The notes beneath the pieces are model-generated. The model searched no databases, was not told where the DNA came from, and was given only the letters and a program-made list of their open reading frames with translations. Positions 7,043 through 16,062 of a stretch of 44,646 nucleotides of DNA are shown here, piece after piece; the first letter of the stretch is position 1; the number at the start of each line of letters is the position of its first letter. The DNA comes from Gammaproteobacteria bacterium CG11_big_fil_rev_8_21_14_0_20_46_22 (GTDB lineage Bacteria; Pseudomonadota; Gammaproteobacteria; UBA12402). The stretch spans positions 1 through 44,646 of the forward strand of contig PCWT01000068.1 in assembly GCA_002796245.1 (NCBI GenBank). The letters run 5' to 3'. A program made the translations under genes and the position numbers.

Positions 7043-7422
7043 TGGCTAACCTGATTCACGTGCCAGAATAGTGCGCCTAAGATAGTGGCTTTAGGATATT
7101 CAGCAAGACCGGAGCGCAGAATATCACCGCCCAGGCGCACTAGATTATGGTAGCGTGTGCGCTTCCAGGCTTCACAAAAAAGTGCTTGTATTTCCTTGAT
7201 AGGCTCGTCTTCTTCCATGAATGTTTTGCTATTAAATGCTTTTTCGCCTGCTCGATAAAAGGTGTGCTCAATGCCATTGTCTTGCTCTATTTTCTGAATA
7301 ATTGTTTGGCAAATTTGCAAGGCTTGTTCGCTATCAAGATAGTTTTTATCCGCCAAGGCTAACCCTGTCTTTTCAAACGATAGCCCCAGTAGAAATTTAC
7401 GGTGCCCGTCTTTGTGGCGCAA
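7039..7422 (-). CDS. traD: TraD-like relaxosome protein
   Basis: The protein is about 127 residues if started at the TTG at 7422. The stretch RLRHKDGHRKFLLGLSFEKTGL resembles the RK.DTR.KI.LGGLV.KAGL core of Ti-type TraD. The open frame extends upstream to about 7478 (ILAKKYRLRQRLSTAKKR, basic and TraD-like) but has no ATG, GTG or TTG there. It is entered exactly by a -1 shift on the A9 run at the end of traC. Either the TTG is used and coupled to traC, or traC and traD can be made as one fused product by slippage. The traC-traD order next to oriT and divergent from traA matches Ti plasmids. It is longer than the usual 70-residue TraD, with an unrecognised C-terminal extension. Confidence 0.75.
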   Translation of the reverse strand: MRHKDGHRKFLLGLSFEKTGLALADKNYLDSEQALQICQTIIQKIEQDNGIEHTFYRAGEKAFNSKTFMEEDEPIKEIQALFCEAWKRTRYHNLVRLGGDILRSGLAEYPKATILGALFWHVNQVSH

Positions 7423-7469
7423 TCGTTTCTTGGCGGTAGAGAGGCGTTGCCTAAGCCGGTATTTTTTAG

Positions 7470-7721
7470 CTAGGATTTTTTTTTAGTATCATCCATATTG
7501 GATAGGGTGGCGTCTTGGTCGTTCTTATATTTATCGCGCAGCCCTTTAAATTCTTTCTCTAAAATATCATCCGACAAGTCAATAAGCCGATAGCGTTTAG
7601 CCAAGCTACCAACCTTAGAAGCCCGCTGTTTATCAAAATCAGCAATTTTCTTTTCGATCTCTTTGAGCTGATCAACCAATTTTGCCTTTTGATCTACAGG
7701 GCTTTTTTTCTGTTTTGCCAT
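7470..7721 (-). CDS. traC: TraC-like conjugation accessory protein
   Basis: The product is 83 residues. The N-terminal coiled region QKAKLVDQLKEIEKKIADFDKQRA is followed by KVGSLAKRYRLIDLSDDILEKEFKGLRDKY, which parallels the R.gRiA.KAGL..ieI.e.eL...F block of Ti-type TraC. TraC helps TraA process oriT in Ti systems. The coding sequence ends ACT-AAA-AAA-AAA-TCC-TAG, so nine A residues lie just before the stop. The traD frame overlaps in -1. It is divergent from traA, with the oriT region between them. Confidence 0.8.
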   Translation of the reverse strand: MAKQKKSPVDQKAKLVDQLKEIEKKIADFDKQRASKVGSLAKRYRLIDLSDDILEKEFKGLRDKYKNDQDATLSNMDDTKKKS

Positions 7722-8081
7722 TATTCAATTACTCCTAGCCTAAAAAATGTTCCCCGTGATAAATCCCGTCTGGAAATATCCTAGCAGGGGGTTAAAGGGG
7801 GACGGCAATGAGTCCCCCTTATTTAAATCATCGATTTTTTGTTATGGGAAGGGTAGTGTTTTACCACCACCCTTTAAATCCCGTCGCGGTCATCGGCGTC
7901 CCCGCCTGTACCGCATAGTGATGATGATATAGAAATCCAAAAAAGTCAATAAAAGTGAGCGAAGCGAACACCAATCAGCATAGTGCCGGCGATAGCCGGA
8001 TAATCGCTATGCGCACTTATGCATTCTTGCGAATGCTGGTGCGATCTGCTAAATTAGTACCAAGCAAGATTTGGAACACCT
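7722..8081. other. Non-coding transfer-origin region between traC and traA
   Basis: This 360-bp region has no convincing gene. It holds three structures: AAGGGGGAC (7795-7803) pairing perfectly with GTCCCCCTT (7812-7820), a terminator-like stem; AAGGGTAGTG (7849-7858) pairing with CACCACCCTT (7865-7874) with one mismatch; and the nic-type repeat at 8011-8040. The 10-mer AAATCCCGTC occurs at 7761-7770 and 7876-7885 as a direct repeat. Divergent promoters for traC and traA must also lie here. Confidence 0.85.
8005..8042 (-). other. oriT: oriT with RSF1010/Ti-type nic core
   Basis: On the minus strand GCATTC-GCAA-GAATGC forms a hairpin immediately followed by ATAAGTGCGC. In RSF1010 the origin is also a hairpin followed by TAAGTGCG with the nick after it. 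By that analogy the nick falls on the minus strand between 8012 and 8011. Transfer would then lead with traC/traD and bring traA in last. The core and hairpin are seen directly; the nick position is inferred from the family. Confidence 0.88.
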
Positions 8082-11000
8082 ATGGCCATCTATCACTATC
8101 ACCGTGAGATAGGAAAGCGAGGAGACGGTAAAAACGCTGTCTTTGCGGTGGCGTATATCCGTGGGGAAAAGCGTACCTGCCATAAAACCCAAGAGACAAA
8201 GGATTTTACCTATAAGCATGATGTTATTTATTCTGAATGCCTGCTACCTGATGACGCACCAGAATGGGCGCTGAAGATTAGAAATTCCCACGTAAAAGAC
8301 GAAAATGGCCAATATTTGTTTGATAAAACAGGGCTTAATTTCTCTAATTATGCTTGGAATCAAATCGAGATTATGGAAAAACGCAGTGACTCTCAATTGT
8401 ACTTTCATGATGATTTTGCCATTCCTGTTGAGTTAAACCAAGAGGCAGCGATTGAGTTAGTTCAGAGTTTTGTGAAAGAAAAGCTTGCCGTAAATGGTGT
8501 TTTTTGTGATACGGCGATTCATTGGGAATTGATCAATCCTCATGCCCATGTGGTGATGCCATTGCGCCAATTAACTGAGGAAGGGTTTAGTAAAAAGCGC
8601 CGTTTCGGCAAGGGCGATTTAAGTAAAATCGTGACACAGGTTCGCTCGGATTGGGCAGACTATGCCAATCGAAAAATGATGGAGCAGGGCATTGATGCCC
8701 GTATTGATCATCGCAGTCATAAAGCGCGTGGACTTGAATTGACCCCAACGGTGAAGGTGGGCAAAGCGACTTATATGACAGATACAAAGTATCAGGAAAT
8801 CCGTGTCGCCGAAAATCAACTGATCCGCGCTCAGAACTTCGAGAAGGTCAAAGAAAATCCTGACCTTCTGGCTACGAAGGTGGCGCAAGAGCACCACGAG
8901 TTCACTCACGCACAAGTAAAGGATGAGCTAGCAAAATACGTTGTTGGTGAGCAGGTATTATCACAAATTGAACAGCGTGAAGATGCTTCAAGAGAGCAAT
9001 TAGTCAATGAGATTATTGAGACACTCAAGCAGGAATCGAGCGTTTTCAGTGAGCGTGAATTGAAAACGTTGGTGATGGAGAAAACCGATTCACTGGGTGA
9101 TTTTAATGTGATTGCCAAACAAATTGGCGAGAGTGACGAATTGTTTAATTTAGGGTTGGGTGATGATGGTAGAACCCATTATGTGACGCGGCAAGCCTTT
9201 AACCTTGAAACCCAATTGAGCCAAATGACCGAACGCCTATCAGCCAAGAATAGCTTTTTGGTGTCTGATGTTGTGGTGGAAAGGGTGGCGAAGGAATTTG
9301 GTTTAAATGAGGGCCAAAGAATAGCGCTTAAGCATTTGACGCAAAGTGGCAATTTAGCATTAGTGGTTGGTGTTGCCGGTTCAGGTAAAACGTATATGCT
9401 CAAGGCGGCTAAGGCTGTTTGGGAGGAGGCTGGGTATCGCGTTAGAGGTGTGGCTTTTTCTGGACGAGCAAGTAGCGGGCTAGAAAGCGAAGCGGGGATA
9501 CGCTCACAAACTATCGCAGGATTTATGCAGAGCATTCGCCAGGGCTATTCTCAATTTGGCTCTAACGATATTTTGGTGATGGATGAAATGGGCATGACGT
9601 CGTTAGATGACATGCATCAAATCACCTCAGTGGTTCAAGCGGCTGGTGGCAAGCTGGCCGGTACGGGTGACACGGAGCAGACTCAGCCCGTTGGTCGAGG
9701 CGCGCCCATGCGAGCAATGATCGAGCAAGCTGGGTGCGTTGTGATGGACACCATCATTCGCCAAAAAGTTGATTGGCAGGCAAAAGCGACACTTGCAATG
9801 GAAACCCAGCAAACCGCTAACGGTTTGGATGCTTATAACGAGCACGGTCAAGTTTACTTTGCTGAAACAGCGCTTGTGGCAAAAGCCACTTTAGTTGATC
9901 AATGGTATCGGCAATACCAGCAACATGAAGAACAACTGCTGCGTGAGCATATTTTAATTGCTTACAAAAACGAAACCGTTGCTCACCTTAATCAATTGGC
10001 TCGCGACAAGTTGGTTACTGATGGAGTATTAGAGCAGGGCGCTTTGGTTGACACAAGCAATGGGAAACTGGCCATCGCAAAAGGCGAGCGTGTGTTATTT
10101 TCTCGTAATGATTATCGTCTACAGGTAAAAAATGGAGATTTTGGCACGGTTGTTAAAGTCGATGGTCACACATTAACGGTTAAATTGGATAACGACCGTG
10201 AGATAACCTTTTCTACTACGCAGTACCGTGATTTTAATTATGGCTATGCCGCCACCGTTCATAAGATGCAAAGTTTCACGGGTGATTATGCGTTTGAATA
10301 CATTGATAGCCGTGGCTATGATCGACATTTATTTTTGGTTGGCTCTAGTCGCCATCGCTATAATCTCACCATTATGGCTGATCATGAACTCTTTAAAGAC
10401 TATGACGATTTAAAAGAAGTGGTTAGTCGTCATGGCTTGAAAGATCATATTTTTGATTACCCCGCTAGTTTTTCACTTCGTCGTGGTTTTGAACCCAGCG
10501 GTGTTGCAAAACGAACTGTTAATTTTGTACGTCGAACAAGCGCTAAGGTACAAGACAGTTTGTTATGGTTGGTGAACTATCAGGCTTATGTAGAAAAACA
10601 AGCTAAAAAATCGCTCGATCCTCATGCCGAACTGAAGCGGCGACGTCAAGATGCCATTATTGTTGCGGATTTTTGTGATCGCCGCATTGAGATTGCGAAG
10701 AGCGTGGAAGCGCTTAAAGCGATGCCTGGTTATGAGCTTAAGTTGAATTATCAGGTTGTGCCAGAAAATGAAAGTATCGACCCCAAAGTGATGATGCTTT
10801 ATACAGATCAAGAAACACTGATGTTTGCTGCCCTTGATGCGCAGGGCAAACTCACTCGAATGATGCTTGATACCAGCCAGATGAATAGTGAACTTTTTGC
10901 TAGCATCGATAAAAAGCTCAATGATGTTGAAGGCACCGCCCGATTAGATGAAAAAGAAAAGGCAGCCATATTTGATGTCACCTCAAAAGAGGGTTTCATA

Positions 11001-14000
11001 CCCATCAACGTGGAAGAGAAAATAGAGCGGCTGCATGCTATTTACAAGCAACAATTACAAAATAGTGAGTTAGCGCGCGAGATCCAGACGAATTATAATA
11101 AATTCAAGCTGGCTATGGATCGAAATCGTATTAGTCGTGAGGCGATTGAAAAAGCCAAAGCCTTTGGCGATAGACACGAGGAAATAAAAGCGCTTGGCTC
11201 GCAATACACCTTAAAACAATTTTACGAGCCCATCATTGCCGATAAGATTGTTGGCGAAATGTCTTTATATTATGGCCATATTGTTTCGGCCTTTGGCGAC
11301 AACAAAACGAAAAACCGTTTTATTGCTGAACTAAAGCATCAAATGCATCAGCGTCGTTATGACACGGCCTTTGAAACATTTGACATAGAATATCGATCCG
11401 ACATTAAAGCGCTTAAACATTATCTTGATTTGGATTATGAGGTGGGCGAGTTATTAGCAGATCAAGACAGTAAAACCGATGCAATCAAAGAACGCTTGCA
11501 AAGCATTTCAAACAAACGCAACGAGATTGCCCATCAAATTGCAGGAAATCATGCCCGTTTTGAACCCATTATTGAACATTTCAGCGCTGATCAAAAACGC
11601 TTGATTCAACATCAGAAATATCATCAAGCGCGCGAGAGAGTAGAAAAGTTTAGTGGGCTATCTGATTCAGTTGTAGGCCAGGATAATTTACATAAACAAA
11701 TCTTAGCCCACAAAATAAAGTCAGCGCCCAAGTTGCATGGCATTTATGTGAATGACACTTTAAAAGAAGGCTGGAAATCCATTAACTTAGAGAATTGGCG
11801 TTATGAGCGCAAACACCAACTTTCTAAAATGAGTCTTGAATTTAAGAGCAGTCATCGACTGGTTCGGCGTTATTTTGATGCGGCCTATGCTGCGCGCGAT
11901 GCGTGGCAAGCAGCGATAAAACGCCGTAACGCACAGTCACCCAATACAAAAGCTTTTACTCTGCGCGCGCAAGGCTTATCGAATCAACGCGATAAAATCG
12001 CGAGCATCTTAATTAAGGATATGGAGCGTCATGCGGGCGCGATTGGCTTTGAAAAAGTCGATTTAGCTAAGCTTTCAGCCCGTGCGCGGCATTATGATTA
12101 TTTTCAGCGTTATCGTAAAGAGTCGAATGAAATGCGCAAAATGCACATGGCGCATCATATCAATGAAAACATGAAAGGCTTTGGTCACGCCGTTAGTGTA
12201 TCCGGTCTTTATCAAGACATTAAAGAGCGCGCCAGGCATTATGACTATCTGCATTTAGTGAATAGTGTGCCCGATCAAGCTGTGCGCGATATGATTCGAT
12301 TGGCAGAACGTTACCAACAAAAACGCATTGATGCAGGGAAAGCTTGGGGACAGGTAAAGGTGGCTCGGCATTTAGGAAAAGACACCGCACGTTTATTGGT
12401 TGAGGCAAAGCATATTACCGTTCAACGCAATCGTGTGGCGTATGAGTTTGTGCAAGCTACAGCACAGCAGGGGATGATTGATCCACAAATCAAAGGAATT
12501 AAAATTAATGTTGAGATGCTTAATAAAGCCAGTCAACAATACATTGCTTATCAAGACGTGATGAACTATTTGAGCGCGACTGAGAAAAGTAGGGGATATT
12601 TCGCCAATGAGTTATTAAAAAATCGTGCAAGTTATCATTTTATTTTCGATAAAAAAATTGATTTTAAAGATTTAAGAAATGAGGCCAACACTTGGCTTAA
12701 TAGTCAAGAAATGGCGGAGGTGTCTTCTACTAAAACCGCCCCAAAAAAACATTGGGACTTTGAACTCATTAGCCAAGCGCTTATGTCGAACCCAGAAGAA
12801 ACCTACACGGCCTTGTTTGGCGAACCTAAAAAACGCACTTCAAAAGAGTGGCGTTATGAAGGGGGTCTCATTGTAACGCTTAAAGGGAATGATGCGGGCA
12901 AGTGGTATTCGTTTACAGAAAGCAAAGGTGGTGGCCCGATTAAAGCCATTCAAGAATGGATGGGCTTACCCTTTAAAGAGGCGCTTAAATATGGCGCGGG
13001 ATTAGCCGGTTTAACAGAAGCTCAAGCCATGACCACTGAAGCTATACAGAGGGTACAGGCAAAAGCAACAGCGCGTTCTAAAGATCGTTATGAAATTATG
13101 GCAACGACGCGTTTGCAGAGTATTGAATCTGCAAAAAGTATTTGGGAGGGCACGCAACCTATTTCTGGCACTTTAGCTGAACGCTATTTTAATGAGCACC
13201 GCAAAGTGTCGCATCTTTCCCGTATGGAAATACGTCATTGGCCTATTGGCGCAGAATGGGTTAATTATGATGATAATGGTGAACGAAAGGTTCAGCCTAA
13301 CAAAGTCCCTGCGGCGGTGATTGCTGTTCGAGATGCACAGGGCGAATTAACAGGCGTTCAACGTATTTATCTGGATAAAAATACGGCTGGAAAAGCCACC
13401 TTTATGGATAATGCGAAATTATCAAAAGGTGTTATTCAAGGCTCTGCGGGTATTATTCAAAAGGGTATAAAAGGCGGACGCCTTTTTATTGCTGAAGGCC
13501 CAGAAACAGGGGCGTCATTGGCGATGATTGATCCTGATGCAACCGTACTCGTCTCGATGGGCATCAATAATTTACCCAACCTTGCCCCTGTGATTTCTGC
13601 CTTTGCGCCTGTTGAAGTTGTTTTAGCGGCGGACAATGATGGTGTGCATTCAAAAACACGAAAAACAACCGAAGAGGCATTTGCGCTTTTACAATCAAAT
13701 CTCAATACAACCTCGATCTCCTGTCGTTTAGCTTATCCATTGGAGATTGCGGGGCTTGCAAAAGTGGATTGGAATGATGTTCTTGTTAAACAGGGTGCAG
13801 AGGATCTTAAATCACAATTGTGCTTGATGGATAAAACGATGGGTGTCGCCGATCTCTATTATGATCACGCAAAATCGATTGCTTATACCCCAGCAGAACA
13901 TTATTTGCGTGAAGTAAAGGGGTTGATGGGCGTTGATTTATCCGATGTTCGTTATCATCCCCGTGTGCCATTATCGGGTGGAGAAGGGTATCAACAAGCA

Positions 14001-15251
14001 ATGATTTTTCCTGTGCTGAATAAAGAGGGGAAGAGACGAGCAGAGCTTGTCATGTTTCTTTCTAAAGATAGCGGTAATATCACGCAAACGATGGTTCGAG
14101 GGGACGCCCAAGGGTGTATTGCCGTTTTACAACGCGGGAATGATACCTCTACTGTGTTTATTGCTGATAATGTGATTGATGCAAAATCCATTGCTGTTGG
14201 AAACCCAGAGGCTAATATTTTTGTTAGTTTGGATCATTATCGGGATTTAGGTGATATTACTTGGGCAATGGATGCATTACCTAAAAAACCAGGCAGCATA
14301 GCGCTTGTCACCGATAATTTTGACAAACAAAATGAAAAAGAGTTGTTTGAATTAAGTGAAGCTTTACGAAAACAAAAACTACACGTTGTGATGGTGAAAG
14401 GCAGGCTTAAAGGCGACTACACGCATGTTAGCATTAATGAATCCTTGCACCATCAAGAGAAAGTACGCGGGACAAACATTATCCAGCGCATAGCCATTAA
14501 TCCACCTGTTCAAGAAAAGCAATCGCTAAAAGAGAAGCTATCACGAGCCATTAAAGGTAAGAAAATTCTTGAAGAAAAAGCCATTTCTATTAAGCGGCCC
14601 ACACCCGTTAAAGAACAGCGCTATTATATGGAATTCACGAAAACGCAGCGCGAAAAATTGAATGCTTATTTTAATGCTGTTGATCAATTATCAAAACAAG
14701 ATCGTTATCAGGACGCATTAGAGGTTGCAAAAACAGCCAATGCGGTTTATGACGCCTTAAAAGAAGAAGTGCGCCAGGTTAATTTTCATCCTCAACCTAT
14801 CAATCGCATTCAGGCAGCCAGTGAATTTAAGTTGATTCGAGAGCGCGTCATGAAACGGCAATCACTGGGATTGATTGATACAGCGGTTTTATTAAAAGAA
14901 GTTGCCGCACCTAAAATGGATACAAAGACGCAGCGACAATTTTCTGAATTAGCTCAACGACTATCCGTGCAAGATTATAGTAAGGATTATGAAAAAGCAG
15001 CGGGTCAATTTATGAAAGACAAAGCAACACTGGTTAAGGCTTGGCGAAAAAACGAGGCAATGCCAGGCAGTGGCCATTCTTTTTCAAGCAGTGACGCCAA
15101 ACGTGTATTAACCGATACGATTGATCGCGATACGTTTCTTGGCATGACAAAGATGCTTGATGAAACAGTACAAACGCAAGGTAAAGGTTATGGAAAAAAA
15201 CAGGGCAGGAAGAAGGATGATGATCGATCCAGGGGTGGTCGATCTCGATAA
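8082..15251 (+). CDS. traA: TraA: relaxase-helicase-primase fusion, 2389 residues
   Basis: The N-terminal MobA/MobL relaxase domain (about residues 1-230) starts MAIYHYHREIGKRGDGK, with the likely nicking Tyr25 in AVAYIRG and the metal-binding HAH (H154, H156) in INPHAHVVMP. A RecD-like helicase follows (about 390-800): Walker A GVAGSGKT at 430-437 and Walker B ILVMDE at 497-502. A long charged helical middle (about 850-1530) has no domain that I recognise. The C-terminal part has a primase-like zone with Toprim residues E1805 (FIAEGPETG) and D1851/D1853 (ADND). A second copy of this layout (about 1910-2120) has FIADNVIDA at 2027-2035 and TDNFD. TraA nicks at oriT, unwinds the plasmid and may prime the complementary strand in the recipient. 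Agrobacterium TraA is about 1100 residues and ends after the helicase. The frame is uninterrupted and heads the downstream plus-strand genes. Confidence 0.95.
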   Translation: MAIYHYHREIGKRGDGKNAVFAVAYIRGEKRTCHKTQETKDFTYKHDVIYSECLLPDDAPEWALKIRNSHVKDENGQYLFDKTGLNFSNYAWNQIEIMEKRSDSQLYFHDDFAIPVELNQEAAIELVQSFVKEKLAVNGVFCDTAIHWELINPHAHVVMPLRQLTEEGFSKKRRFGKGDLSKIVTQVRSDWADYANRKMMEQGIDARIDHRSHKARGLELTPTVKVGKATYMTDTKYQEIRVAENQLIRAQNFEKVKENPDLLATKVAQEHHEFTHAQVKDELAKYVVGEQVLSQIEQREDASREQLVNEIIETLKQESSVFSERELKTLVMEKTDSLGDFNVIAKQIGESDELFNLGLGDDGRTHYVTRQAFNLETQLSQMTERLSAKNSFLVSDVVVERVAKEFGLNEGQRIALKHLTQSGNLALVVGVAGSGKTYMLKAAKAVWEEAGYRVRGVAFSGRASSGLESEAGIRSQTIAGFMQSIRQGYSQFGSNDILVMDEMGMTSLDDMHQITSVVQAAGGKLAGTGDTEQTQPVGRGAPMRAMIEQAGCVVMDTIIRQKVDWQAKATLAMETQQTANGLDAYNEHGQVYFAETALVAKATLVDQWYRQYQQHEEQLLREHILIAYKNETVAHLNQLARDKLVTDGVLEQGALVDTSNGKLAIAKGERVLFSRNDYRLQVKNGDFGTVVKVDGHTLTVKLDNDREITFSTTQYRDFNYGYAATVHKMQSFTGDYAFEYIDSRGYDRHLFLVGSSRHRYNLTIMADHELFKDYDDLKEVVSRHGLKDHIFDYPASFSLRRGFEPSGVAKRTVNFVRRTSAKVQDSLLWLVNYQAYVEKQAKKSLDPHAELKRRRQDAIIVADFCDRRIEIAKSVEALKAMPGYELKLNYQVVPENESIDPKVMMLYTDQETLMFAALDAQGKLTRMMLDTSQMNSELFASIDKKLNDVEGTARLDEKEKAAIFDVTSKEGFIPINVEEKIERLHAIYKQQLQNSELAREIQTNYNKFKLAMDRNRISREAIEKAKAFGDRHEEIKALGSQYTLKQFYEPIIADKIVGEMSLYYGHIVSAFGDNKTKNRFIAELKHQMHQRRYDTAFETFDIEYRSDIKALKHYLDLDYEVGELLADQDSKTDAIKERLQSISNKRNEIAHQIAGNHARFEPIIEHFSADQKRLIQHQKYHQARERVEKFSGLSDSVVGQDNLHKQILAHKIKSAPKLHGIYVNDTLKEGWKSINLENWRYERKHQLSKMSLEFKSSHRLVRRYFDAAYAARDAWQAAIKRRNAQSPNTKAFTLRAQGLSNQRDKIASILIKDMERHAGAIGFEKVDLAKLSARARHYDYFQRYRKESNEMRKMHMAHHINENMKGFGHAVSVSGLYQDIKERARHYDYLHLVNSVPDQAVRDMIRLAERYQQKRIDAGKAWGQVKVARHLGKDTARLLVEAKHITVQRNRVAYEFVQATAQQGMIDPQIKGIKINVEMLNKASQQYIAYQDVMNYLSATEKSRGYFANELLKNRASYHFIFDKKIDFKDLRNEANTWLNSQEMAEVSSTKTAPKKHWDFELISQALMSNPEETYTALFGEPKKRTSKEWRYEGGLIVTLKGNDAGKWYSFTESKGGGPIKAIQEWMGLPFKEALKYGAGLAGLTEAQAMTTEAIQRVQAKATARSKDRYEIMATTRLQSIESAKSIWEGTQPISGTLAERYFNEHRKVSHLSRMEIRHWPIGAEWVNYDDNGERKVQPNKVPAAVIAVRDAQGELTGVQRIYLDKNTAGKATFMDNAKLSKGVIQGSAGIIQKGIKGGRLFIAEGPETGASLAMIDPDATVLVSMGINNLPNLAPVISAFAPVEVVLAADNDGVHSKTRKTTEEAFALLQSNLNTTSISCRLAYPLEIAGLAKVDWNDVLVKQGAEDLKSQLCLMDKTMGVADLYYDHAKSIAYTPAEHYLREVKGLMGVDLSDVRYHPRVPLSGGEGYQQAMIFPVLNKEGKRRAELVMFLSKDSGNITQTMVRGDAQGCIAVLQRGNDTSTVFIADNVIDAKSIAVGNPEANIFVSLDHYRDLGDITWAMDALPKKPGSIALVTDNFDKQNEKELFELSEALRKQKLHVVMVKGRLKGDYTHVSINESLHHQEKVRGTNIIQRIAINPPVQEKQSLKEKLSRAIKGKKILEEKAISIKRPTPVKEQRYYMEFTKTQREKLNAYFNAVDQLSKQDRYQDALEVAKTANAVYDALKEEVRQVNFHPQPINRIQAASEFKLIRERVMKRQSLGLIDTAVLLKEVAAPKMDTKTQRQFSELAQRLSVQDYSKDYEKAAGQFMKDKATLVKAWRKNEAMPGSGHSFSSSDAKRVLTDTIDRDTFLGMTKMLDETVQTQGKGYGKKQGRKKDDDRSRGGRSR

Positions 15252-15270
15252 ATAATAAGCGAGGTATAGT

Positions 15271-15450
15271 ATGCGAAAACATTTTTTATTAAATCAGGCA
15301 CAGAAGTTATGCCATGATTGGGACAGTATTCAAAATAGACTTATTGGTGAGAAAGATCAAATAAAAAAAGAACGCCTGTTATATGAAGAATTATTGTTAG
15401 AGCGATCATTACAGCGTTTAGCCGAAACGTATCGCTATTATTGTGATTAA
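15271..15450 (+). CDS. Small charged helical protein downstream of traA
   Basis: The product is 59 residues, beginning MRKHFLLNQAQKL and ending RLAETYRYYCD. GCGAGG lies 10 bp before the ATG. The sequence is amphipathic and coiled-coil-like (EKDQIKKERLLYEELLLERSLQRL), with no family that I recognise. It is 19 bp after traA and 5 bp before the WGR gene, so it fits an operon pattern. It could be a small TraA-associated or regulatory protein; this is inference from position only. Confidence 0.6.
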   Translation: MRKHFLLNQAQKLCHDWDSIQNRLIGEKDQIKKERLLYEELLLERSLQRLAETYRYYCD

Positions 15451-15455
15451 GTGTG

Positions 15456-15731
15456 ATGGCCATGTCTTATGAACCTTATTTAAAGTTTCGATGGGAAAAG
15501 ATGAGTAATCATCGTTACTACGAAGTCTATTTGGCAAGAGATTTGTTTGGCTGGTGTGTTACTCGCGTATGGGGACGAAAAAGCACTGCATTAGGACAAC
15601 TCAGTCATTGTCCTTGTGATAATTATCGTGACGGTGAGTTGAAAATTTTTGCAATACAAAAACAACGAAAGCAACACGGTTACCAATTAATCACTCAAGA
15701 GGTCAATAGTGTTGAAAAAAATTTGGAATAA
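15456..15731 (+). CDS. WGR-domain protein
   Basis: The product is 91 residues. The stretch YYEVYLARDLFGWCVTRVWGRKSTALGQL is a WGR domain: aromatic and Y.v.l..dlfG.w.v.r.WGRig...Gq, with the W-G-R triad at about residues 39-41. WGR domains occur in nucleic-acid-binding proteins such as PARPs and in many small plasmid proteins of unknown role. A GTG at 15453 would add one residue; I prefer the ATG at 15456. The last 23 bp overlap the next gene, which suggests coupled translation in the traA transcript. Confidence 0.75.
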   Translation: MAMSYEPYLKFRWEKMSNHRYYEVYLARDLFGWCVTRVWGRKSTALGQLSHCPCDNYRDGELKIFAIQKQRKQHGYQLITQEVNSVEKNLE

Positions 15732-16062
15732 ATTTAACAAGTGTATGATGCGCTATGTAGATCAAAGCGATTATCGGTATGCTAAGCGGCAATCTGAAAT
15801 AGGCAATAAGCACGGACAATTTTTATTAGCGAGAATGTATGAAACAGGGAACGATGCGGTAAAACAAGATAGAGTAAGCGCTTATGTGCTGTATTATATC
15901 GCCGATCAAAAAGGTGTTAAGGAGGCCAAGCATTGTTTGGAATGTTTAAAACCTAAATTATTACCCGAAGAATGGCAAGAGGCGAAAACGATTATTCGTG
16001 AAAAGTTGTGCGCTGATAAACCTAATAAAGACGAGTTGATAGAGCGAAAACACGATGAATAA
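15709..16062 (+). CDS. Sel1-like repeat protein
   Basis: The product is 117 residues with a GTG start. GNKHGQFLLARMYETGNDAVKQDRVSAYVLYYIADQKG is one clear Sel1-type repeat (A..G...aq..La.mY..G.gv.qD...A..wy..Aa..G), followed by a partial second repeat. Sel1 repeats mediate protein-protein contact. There is no signal peptide, so it is probably cytoplasmic. It overlaps both neighbours (23 bp and 8 bp), so it belongs to one tightly packed operon. Its partner may be a transfer protein, but nothing in the sequence shows which. Confidence 0.78.
   Translation: MLKKIWNKFNKCMMRYVDQSDYRYAKRQSEIGNKHGQFLLARMYETGNDAVKQDRVSAYVLYYIADQKGVKEAKHCLECLKPKLLPEEWQEAKTIIREKLCADKPNKDELIERKHDE

Noticed and set aside
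8587-15282. Antisense frames opposite traA
   Set aside because: All are shadows within one long, conserved relaxase frame with domain motifs throughout.
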